Notes under the pieces: generated by a model
What the model was told of the DNA's origin: nothing
What the model saw: the letters and a program-made list of their open reading frames with translations, nothing else
Database searches by the model: none
Translations under genes and position numbers: made by a program
Source of the DNA: JBCDBL01 sp039183635
GTDB taxonomy: Bacteria; Pseudomonadota; Alphaproteobacteria; Caulobacterales; Parvularculaceae
Direction of reading: 5' to 3'
Length of the DNA: 27,096 nucleotides
Assembly: GCA_039183635.1 (NCBI GenBank)
Contig: JBCDBL010000052.1
Coordinates: forward strand, 1 to 27,096
Shown: one piece after another, positions 21,922-27,096 of the stretch
Layout of the letters: every line of letters starts with the position of its first letter
Numbering within the stretch: position 1 is the first letter of the stretch

Positions 21922-22122
21922 CTAGGACGCATCTTGCGCGGACTTTTCGCGCAAAACCGTCTTTACCCGCGCAATGTCGCGGCGCACCTGACGCACTCGC
22001 GCCGTGTTCTCCAGTTGACCGGAAGCCTGCTGGAACCGCAGATTGAACTGCTCTTTCTTCAACTGGAGAAGCTTATCCCCCAGTTGATCGACGGTCATGT
22101 CGCGCACTTCGCCCGATTTCAT
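21922..22122 (-). CDS. rpmC: 50S ribosomal protein L29
   Basis: 66 residues, two long helices: VRDMTVDQLGDKLLQLKKEQF and the conserved NLRFQQASGQLENTARVRQV with RRDIARVKTVL. L29 lies beside L23 at the tunnel exit. It starts 12 bases after the rplP stop with a GGGGGAC site. Confidence 0.97.
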   Translation of the reverse strand: MKSGEVRDMTVDQLGDKLLQLKKEQFNLRFQQASGQLENTARVRQVRRDIARVKTVLREKSAQDAS

Positions 22123-22134
22123 CTGTCCGTCCCC

Positions 22135-22554
22135 CTAACCTTCATCCGTGATGCGCTTAACGATGCGCGTCTTAATCGGCAGTTTCGCCGCGCCAAGGGC
22201 CAACGCCTGGCGGGCTATATCTTCGGGGACGCCGTCGATCTCAAACATGATCCGCCCAGGCTTCACCTTGGCGGCCCAGTACTCGACGGAGCCCTTGCCT
22301 TTACCCATCCGCACTTCGGTCGGCTTGTTCGTCACCGGAACGTCCGGAAAAATGCGAATCCAAACACGACCGGCCCGTTTCATATGGCGCGTGATGGCGC
22401 GGCGCGTCGCCTCGATCTGGCGCGACGTAACCCGCTCCGGCTCTAAGGCTTTGAGGCCGAAGGAGCCGAAGTTCAAATCAGAGCCGCCTTTGGCGACGCC
22501 CTTGATCCGGCCTTTATGCTGTTTGCGGAACTTTGTCCGTTTCGGTTGCAACAT
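22135..22554 (-). CDS. rplP: 50S ribosomal protein L16
   Basis: 139 residues. MLQPKRTKFRKQHKGRIKG, FGSFGLKALEPERVTSRQIE and the RMGKGKGSVEYWAAKVKPG loop are unmistakable. L16 helps organise the A-site tRNA environment and completes large-subunit assembly. It follows rpsC after a 33-base spacer. Confidence 0.98.
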   Translation of the reverse strand: MLQPKRTKFRKQHKGRIKGVAKGGSDLNFGSFGLKALEPERVTSRQIEATRRAITRHMKRAGRVWIRIFPDVPVTNKPTEVRMGKGKGSVEYWAAKVKPGRIMFEIDGVPEDIARQALALGAAKLPIKTRIVKRITDEG

Positions 22555-22587
22555 GGCTTATGCCTTTAACCTGTCTCAAATATTCAA

Positions 22588-23307
22588 TTACGCCGCACGG
22601 TCGCGGTCACGACGTCCGCCGCCGCCTCCGCCGCTGGTTTGGGCGTCGATCAGGCGTTTTTCAGACCCCATGGGATCGTGCTCCAAAATCTCGCCCTTGA
22701 AGATCCAGACCTTGACGCCGATCGCCCCATAAGTGGTGCGCGCCGTGGCGACGCCGTAGTCAATGTCGGCGCGGAGCGTGTGAAGCGGCACACGACCTTC
22801 GCGATACCATTCCATGCGGGCGATCTCAGCGCCGCCAAGACGGCCGGAGCAATTGATTCGTATGCCGCCGGCGCCCATGCGCAAAGCCGTTTGCATCGAC
22901 CGTTTCATGGCCCGGCGGAACGCCACCCGGCGCTCCAACTGCTGGGCGATGTTTTCCGCCACCAAGGTCGCATCGACCTCGGGCTTGCGAATTTCAACGA
23001 GGTTCACCGCAACATCGGAGGTCGTGAACCGCGTCATGTCTCGGCGCAGCTTTTCAATGTCCGCGCCTTTTTTACCAATCACAACGCCTGGACGGGCCGA
23101 ATAAATCGTGATCCGACATTTTTTGTGCGGACGCTCAATGATGACTTTCGAAACACCGGCCTGCTTCAAACGGTCCAGGAGATACTCGCGCATGCGAATG
23201 TCTTCATGGAGAAGATCTGCATACTCATCACCGTCGGCGTACCAGCGGGAATCCCAGGTCTTGTTGATGCCGAGCCTCAGGCCGATCGGGTTGACTTTCT
23301 GACCCAT
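22588..23307 (-). CDS. rpsC: 30S ribosomal protein S3
   Basis: 239 residues. MGQKVNPIGLRLGINKTWDS opens it; the KH domain has RPGVVIGKKGADIEKLR (the GxxG loop) and the C domain has GRLGGAEIARMEWYREGRVP. It ends in a Gly/Arg/Asp-rich tail (GGGGGGRRDRDRAA). S3 lines the mRNA entry tunnel with S4 and S5. Its ATG shares one base with the rplV stop (TAATG at 23303-23307). Confidence 0.98.
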   Translation of the reverse strand: MGQKVNPIGLRLGINKTWDSRWYADGDEYADLLHEDIRMREYLLDRLKQAGVSKVIIERPHKKCRITIYSARPGVVIGKKGADIEKLRRDMTRFTTSDVAVNLVEIRKPEVDATLVAENIAQQLERRVAFRRAMKRSMQTALRMGAGGIRINCSGRLGGAEIARMEWYREGRVPLHTLRADIDYGVATARTTYGAIGVKVWIFKGEILEHDPMGSEKRLIDAQTSGGGGGGRRDRDRAA

Positions 23308-23687
23308 TAGGCGGCCTCCTCTACTTCTCTCACAACGATAGTGATCTCCGAAAACGGTTTCTTGATACGGCCGACGCGCCCACGGGCCCGGGGGCGGAAC
23401 CGCTTCATGACCAGGCCTTTGCCGACGAACGCTTTATCGACAACCAAGGCGTCGATGTCCAAATCGTGGTTGTTTTCCGCATTTGCGATGGCGCTTTCCA
23501 AAACCTTCTTCACATCGTGGGCGATGCGTTTTTTGGAGAACTGAAGCTCCGCCAACGCTTTTTCCACCTTCAGACCGCGAATGGATTGCGCGACAAGGTT
23601 CAACTTCTGCGGTGAAGTCCGCAGCATGCGCGCCTTGGCCATGGCTTCGGTTTCGCCGACGCGGCGCTCGTTTTTCGCCTGTCCCAT
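23307..23687 (-). CDS. rplV: 50S ribosomal protein L22
   Basis: 126 residues. LRTSPQKLNLVAQSIRGLKV, the central SAIANAENNHDLDID and the late KRFRPRARGRVGRIKKPFSE hairpin, whose tip reaches into the exit tunnel near the macrolide site, are all present and uninterrupted. ATG 23687 is two bases after the rpsS stop. Confidence 0.98.
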   Translation of the reverse strand: MGQAKNERRVGETEAMAKARMLRTSPQKLNLVAQSIRGLKVEKALAELQFSKKRIAHDVKKVLESAIANAENNHDLDIDALVVDKAFVGKGLVMKRFRPRARGRVGRIKKPFSEITIVVREVEEAA

Positions 23688-23689
23688 CG

Positions 23690-23968
23690 TTACTTCCTCT
23701 TCGCCTTTTTATCAGCGCCGTGACCATAATAAGTGCGGGTCGGCGAAAATTCACCGAGCTTGTGTCCCACCATGTCCTCTGTGACGAGAACGGGCACGAA
23801 TTTCTGGCCGTTGTAGACGCCGAACGTGAGGCCCACGAACTGCGGCAAGATGGTGGAGCGGCGCGACCACGTCTTGATCACGGACTTGCGCGCCGCGCTT
23901 TGCGCCTCTTCGGCCTTCTTTAAAATATATCCGTCGACAAACGGACCTTTCCAAACGGAACGGGACAT
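23690..23968 (-). CDS. rpsS: 30S ribosomal protein S19
   Basis: 92 residues. MSRSVWKGPFVDGYILKKAE, TWSRRSTILPQFVGLTFGVYNG and the C-terminal KLGEFSPTRTYYGHGADKKAK are diagnostic. S19 sits in the head of the small subunit, contacting S13 and the A-site finger. It follows rplB after 11 bases with GTAGGAGAAAC as the ribosome site. Confidence 0.98.
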   Translation of the reverse strand: MSRSVWKGPFVDGYILKKAEEAQSAARKSVIKTWSRRSTILPQFVGLTFGVYNGQKFVPVLVTEDMVGHKLGEFSPTRTYYGHGADKKAKRK

Positions 23969-23979
23969 ATCTGTTTCTC

Positions 23980-24819
23980 CTACCGGCCTTTTTTGCGGGC
24001 GTGCCGGGACCGAACGATAAGACGATCCGTCGACTTATTGTTGCGGGTCTTCTTGCCCTTTGTGGGTTTGCCCCAGGGCGTCACTGGGTGACGACCGCCG
24101 GAGGTGCGGCCTTCGCCGCCGCCATGGGGATGATCAATCGGGTTCATCGCAACACCGCGCACAGACGGGCGCTTGCCTTTGTGGCGCACACGGCCGGCTT
24201 TACCGTATTTAACGTTGCCATGATCAGGGTTCGACACAGCCCCAACCGTCGCCATGCAGGCGCCGAGGACCATACGCTGTTCGCCGGATTGCAACCGAAT
24301 AAGGGCGTACGCGCCATCGCGCCCGACAAGCTGCGCATACGCACCGGCGGAGCGGGCGATCTGACCGCCTTTGGCCGGCTTCAATTCGATGTTGTGAATG
24401 ATTGTTCCCACAGGAATATTCTTCAACGGCATGGCGTTGCCGGGCTTCACGTCAACGCGCTCCCCTGCAACCACCTTGTCGCCAACCGCCAAACGCTGGG
24501 GCGCCAAAATGTAAGCTTGCTCGCCGTCTTCATACTTCAAAAGCGCGATGAAAGCCGTGCGGTTCGGGTCATATTCCAAACGCTCAACCGTTGCAGAGAC
24601 ATCAAACTTACGACGCTTGAAATCAATGACGCGGTAAAGGCGCTTGGCGCCCCCGCCCTGACGGCGCGCCGTGATGCGGCCGACATTGTTGCGCCCGCCC
24701 TTGGAGGTGAGGCCCTCCGTCAGCTTCTTCACCGGGCGTCCGGCGTGCAGATCGCTGCGGTCCACCAGCACCAAGGTGCGGCGGCCGGGCGATGTCGGTT
24801 TATATGTCTTCAAAGCCAT
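23980..24819 (-). CDS. rplB: 50S ribosomal protein L2
   Basis: 279 residues. The RNA-binding domain carries KGGRNNVGRITARRQGGG, and the C-terminal segment VRGVAMNPIDHPHGGGEG contains the universally conserved His next to the peptidyl-transferase centre, followed by GGRHPVTPWGKPTKG. Full length, no insertion. It lies 24 bases after rplW. Confidence 0.98.
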   Translation of the reverse strand: MALKTYKPTSPGRRTLVLVDRSDLHAGRPVKKLTEGLTSKGGRNNVGRITARRQGGGAKRLYRVIDFKRRKFDVSATVERLEYDPNRTAFIALLKYEDGEQAYILAPQRLAVGDKVVAGERVDVKPGNAMPLKNIPVGTIIHNIELKPAKGGQIARSAGAYAQLVGRDGAYALIRLQSGEQRMVLGACMATVGAVSNPDHGNVKYGKAGRVRHKGKRPSVRGVAMNPIDHPHGGGEGRTSGGRHPVTPWGKPTKGKKTRNNKSTDRLIVRSRHARKKGR

Positions 24820-24843
24820 TGCTAATCTATCCGCACGTAATGG

Positions 24844-25137
24844 TTAGAGGCCAGTCGTCACGTCGATGGAATGACCTTCCTCGAGCGTAACGATCGCCTT
24901 TTTCGAATCGCTCCGCTTGCCGAGATGGCCGCGGAAGCGCTTCACCTTGCCTTTGTTTCTGAGCGTGTTCACCGCCTTAACCTTGACGTTGAACAGCGCC
25001 TCAACCGCTTCGGAAATTTGCGGCTTCGTTGCATCAAGGGGCACCTTGAACACAACCTGATTGTTTTCAGACGCAATCGTCGATTTCTCAGTAATCACCG
25101 GAGAGACGATCGTGTTGTAATGAACTTCCTTGCTCAT
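24844..25137 (-). CDS. rplW: 50S ribosomal protein L23
   Basis: 97 residues. IVSPVITEKSTIASENNQVVF, KPQISEAVEALFNVKVKAVN and the KGKVKRFRGHLGKRSDSKKAIV loop identify L23, docking site for trigger factor, SRP and SecYEG at the tunnel exit. ATG overlaps the rplD stop as ATGA (25134-25137). Confidence 0.98.
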   Translation of the reverse strand: MSKEVHYNTIVSPVITEKSTIASENNQVVFKVPLDATKPQISEAVEALFNVKVKAVNTLRNKGKVKRFRGHLGKRSDSKKAIVTLEEGHSIDVTTGL

Positions 25138-25754
25138 TTGAGGCGCTCCTCCAGCGCAGCGGCGGCGGCTTTGGTGAGAACCAATTTATCCCGGCGCAGA
25201 ATATCGTAAACGTTGGCGCCCGCGAGCGGCAGAACATCAATGTTCGGAATGTTCCGGGCGGCCAGACGGAAATTGTTGTCAAGCTCAGGCCCGTCGATAA
25301 TAAGCGCATTCGTCAAGTTGAGCTTGGCGAAAGAAGACACAAGCCCCTTGGTTTTCGGCTCGGACAGATTCGCAGCATCAAGTACGATCAACTCCGACGC
25401 GCCGGCCTTAGCGGACAAAGCATGCTTCAGCGCCAAGCGGCGCACCTTCTTCGGCAGATCGATCGCATGGCTGCGCGGACGCGGTCCGTGGGCCTTGCCG
25501 CCGCCGCGGAACAATGGCGCTTTTTTGTTGCCGTGGCGGGCGCCGCCGGAGCCTTTCTGGCGCACGATTTTCTTTGAAGAGCCGGCGATCTCATTGCGCT
25601 CTTTGGCTTTGTGAGTGCCCTGCTGACGCTTGGCCAACTGGTACGTCACCATACGGTGTAAGATGTCGCGGCGGGGCTCCAAACCGAAGACCTCATCGGC
25701 GAGATCGACAGAGCCCGCTTTGCCGGCGTCAAGGGTTACGACGTCAAGTTTCAT
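25134..25754 (-). CDS. rplD: 50S ribosomal protein L4
   Basis: 206 residues. The extended tunnel loop is visible as EIAGSSKKIVRQKGSGGARHG followed by RGGGKAHGPRPRSH. In enterics free L4 represses the S10 operon through attenuation in its leader; whether that happens here cannot be read from the sequence, and the leader upstream of rpsJ is only 85 bases after tuf. Starts 3 bases after rplC. Confidence 0.98.
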   Translation of the reverse strand: MKLDVVTLDAGKAGSVDLADEVFGLEPRRDILHRMVTYQLAKRQQGTHKAKERNEIAGSSKKIVRQKGSGGARHGNKKAPLFRGGGKAHGPRPRSHAIDLPKKVRRLALKHALSAKAGASELIVLDAANLSEPKTKGLVSSFAKLNLTNALIIDGPELDNNFRLAARNIPNIDVLPLAGANVYDILRRDKLVLTKAAAAALEERLK

Positions 25755-25757
25755 GGC

Positions 25758-26549
25758 CTATTCGTCTCCCTCTTTCGCGGGCTTGTCTTCCGCTGCGGCT
25801 GTTTCTTCCGCCGCCGTAGCTTCATCGGCAGCTTCCGGCGCAGCTTCTTCAGCAGGCTTTTCATCTTCAGCACCCGGCGCGCGGAAAGCACCTGGCGTTG
25901 GAGCATCACCCGGCAATGGCCGCTTTACGGCATCGCGCAACAACACCCAGCCTTCTTTGGAACCAGGCACAGCGCCTTTCACCAAGACAAGACCACGCTC
26001 TGCATCAGTCTTCACAACCTCAAGGTTCTGAGTCGTCACGCGTACGTCACCCATATGGCCGGCCATCTTCTTGCCTTTGAAGACCTTGCCTGGCTCCTGA
26101 CACTGACCTGTGGAGCCATGAGAGCGATGCGAGATGGAGACACCGTGAGAGGCGCGCAAGCCTCCGAAATTGTGGCGCTTCATGGCCCCAGCGAAGCCTT
26201 TACCGATGGACGTGCCCGTCACATCGACTTTTTGGCCGGCAATGAAATGGTCGGCGGTCATTTCCGCACCCACTTCGATGAGATTGTCATCGGACACCCG
26301 GAACTCAGCAAGCTTGCGCTTGGGCTCCACATTGGCCTTGGCGAAATGCCCCCGCATCGCTTTTGGCGTACGTTTCACCTTCGCCGTCCCGGCGCCAAGC
26401 TGCAACGCCACATAGCCATTCGTCTCCGCCGTTTTTTGGGAGACGACCTGGCATCCGTCGAGGTGAAGCACCGTCACCGGAATATGGTTGCCGTCTTCGG
26501 TAAAGACGCGGGTCATGCCCAGTTTTTTTGCAATGACGCCCGTGCGCAT
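25758..26549 (-). CDS. rplC: 50S ribosomal protein L3 with acidic C-terminal tail
   Basis: 263 residues. MRTGVIAKKLGMTRVF, then the central SIGKGFAGAMKRHNFGG, the tip loop HRSHGSTGQCQEPGKVFKGK (141-160, containing the Gln at about 149 that PrmB-type enzymes methylate) and KGAVPGSKEGWVL define L3. The normal fold ends near residue 213. The remaining about 50 residues are rich in Ala, Glu, Pro and Asp (EDEKPAEEAAPEAADEA and so on), probably disordered. Shorter Ala/Glu tails occur on L3 in related bacteria. Confidence 0.97.
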   Translation of the reverse strand: MRTGVIAKKLGMTRVFTEDGNHIPVTVLHLDGCQVVSQKTAETNGYVALQLGAGTAKVKRTPKAMRGHFAKANVEPKRKLAEFRVSDDNLIEVGAEMTADHFIAGQKVDVTGTSIGKGFAGAMKRHNFGGLRASHGVSISHRSHGSTGQCQEPGKVFKGKKMAGHMGDVRVTTQNLEVVKTDAERGLVLVKGAVPGSKEGWVLLRDAVKRPLPGDAPTPGAFRAPGAEDEKPAEEAAPEAADEATAAEETAAAEDKPAKEGDE

Positions 26550-26561
26550 GGGAGCCTCTCT

Positions 26562-26870
26562 TTAAAGTTTAATTTCGACGTCAACGCCAGCGGACAAGTC
26601 CAGCTTCATCAGGGCGTCAACGGTTTGCGGCGTAGGATCAACAATGTCGAGCAAACGCTTGTGAGTGCGAATTTCAAATTGTTCGCGGCTTTTTTTGTTC
26701 ACATGCGGCGAGCGCAAAACCGTGAACTTTTCAAGGCGTGTCGGCAGCGGAATAGGGCCGCGCACTTTCGCGCCAGTACGTTTCGCCGTGTTCACAATCT
26801 CCAGCGTGGACGTATCCAGAACGCGGTGATCGAACGCTTTCAAGCGTATGCGAATATTTTGTTGTTGCAT
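26562..26870 (-). CDS. rpsJ: 30S ribosomal protein S10
   Basis: 102 residues. IRIRLKAFDHRVLDTSTLEI, the loop KVRGPIPLPTRLEKFTVLRSPHV (with the NusB-binding surface) and the end DLSAGVDVEIKL are diagnostic. S10 also acts in transcription antitermination as NusE. AGAGGA precedes ATG 26870 by five bases. It is the first gene of the S10 unit, 85 bases after tuf. Confidence 0.98.
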   Translation of the reverse strand: MQQQNIRIRLKAFDHRVLDTSTLEIVNTAKRTGAKVRGPIPLPTRLEKFTVLRSPHVNKKSREQFEIRTHKRLLDIVDPTPQTVDALMKLDLSAGVDVEIKL

Positions 26871-26909
26871 CGCGTCCTCTCAAAAACGCTTCCGGTTCAA
26901 ACAAGAAGA

Positions 26910-26937
26910 CGGGCCGCAACCTCATAAGGCGGGCCCG
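26910..26937 (-). terminator. Terminator-like hairpin between tuf and rpsJ
   Basis: On the transcribed strand CGGGCCCGC (26937-26929) pairs with GCGGCCCG (26917-26910), one bulged C, 11-base loop, followed by TCTTCTTGTTT. A T-rich tail after a GC stem looks like a partial terminator or attenuator that would lower S10-unit transcription relative to tuf. The tail is interrupted by C and G, so leakiness is likely. Confidence 0.4.
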
Positions 26938-26955
26938 CCCAAATCTTAAAGCCTT

Positions 26956-27096
26956 TTACTCCACAATCTTCGACACGACGCCGGCGCCGACGGTGCGGCC
27001 GCCTTCGCGGATGGCGAAGCGGAGTTTTTCTTCCATGGCGATCGGAACGATGAGCTCGACGTTCATGTTCACATTGTCGCCCGGCATCACCATTTC
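26956..27096 (-). CDS. tuf: Elongation factor Tu (3' end only)
   Basis: The last 46 codons and TAA stop of EF-Tu; the 5' part lies beyond the window. The visible sequence EMVMPGDNVNMNVELIVPIA, then MEEKLRFAIREGGRTVGAGV and the end VSKIVE, is the C-terminal beta-barrel domain that helps bind aminoacyl-tRNA. It reads from the first base of the edge without a frameshift. Its position just before rpsJ matches the str-S10 arrangement, so fusA, rpsG and rpsL are likely beyond the edge. Confidence 0.97.
   Translation of the reverse strand, partial: EMVMPGDNVNMNVELIVPIAMEEKLRFAIREGGRTVGAGVVSKIVE

Noticed and set aside
22588..26870. Long plus-strand frames opposite the S10 genes (for example 21538-22446, 24001-24825 and 26055-26927)
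   Set aside because: Each is an antisense shadow of unmistakable ribosomal protein genes, and none shows a family motif or ribosome site.

Overview
The window is chromosomal DNA of an alphaproteobacterium. The evidence is the full S10-spc-alpha ribosomal protein block with adk (not rpmJ) between secY and rpsM and no rpsD between rpsK and rpoA, an ATP12-family F1-ATPase assembly chaperone, a short-LID adenylate kinase, and the downstream order rplQ / HtrA protease / rarA / crcB / RluA-type pseudouridine synthase / ATP12. The DNA is GC-rich by eye and genes are packed tightly, often with 4-base ATGA start/stop overlaps. I cannot name the order or genus.

Positions 1-5694 hold an accessory metabolic locus around a divergent promoter. 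Leftward run two different MmgE/PrpD-family genes and a PaaK-like adenylate-forming CoA ligase cut by the window edge. Rightward run an acetyl-CoA hydrolase/CoA-transferase-family gene and a GntR/UTRA regulator. A 23-base near-palindrome (3614-3636) sits in the divergent promoter and is a good candidate operator for that regulator. The locus looks like an unidentified pathway that activates and rearranges an organic acid. Three of its enzymes appear to deviate at residues normally important for catalysis.

Positions 5691-12346 hold housekeeping genes, all leftward: a DUF805 membrane protein, an ATP12 chaperone, an RluA-family pseudouridine synthase, CrcB fluoride channel, a fatty acid hydroxylase-family membrane protein, RarA, a doubtful 73-codon ORF, and a Do/DegQ-type periplasmic protease with two PDZ domains.

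Positions 12563-27096 hold the leftward ribosomal block, listed in transcription order: tuf (3' end only), rpsJ, rplC, rplD, rplW, rplB, rpsS, rplV, rpsC, rplP, rpmC, rpsQ, rplN, rplX, rplE, rpsN, rpsH, rplF, rplR, rpsE, rpmD, rplO, secY, adk, rpsM, rpsK, rpoA, rplQ, then an intrinsic terminator. A strong internal promoter lies between adk and rpsM.

The most unusual non-coding signal is a family of three palindromic elements (8387-8486, 12391-12513, 17655-17820). Each is bounded by GTCATCC/GGATGAC and folds on paper into the same plan, a closing stem enclosing three hairpins, although the inner sequences differ. One copy lies inside the spc operon between rpmD and rplO, where it must be transcribed with essential genes. 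There is no CRISPR array, tRNA, rRNA or recognisable transposase gene in the window.
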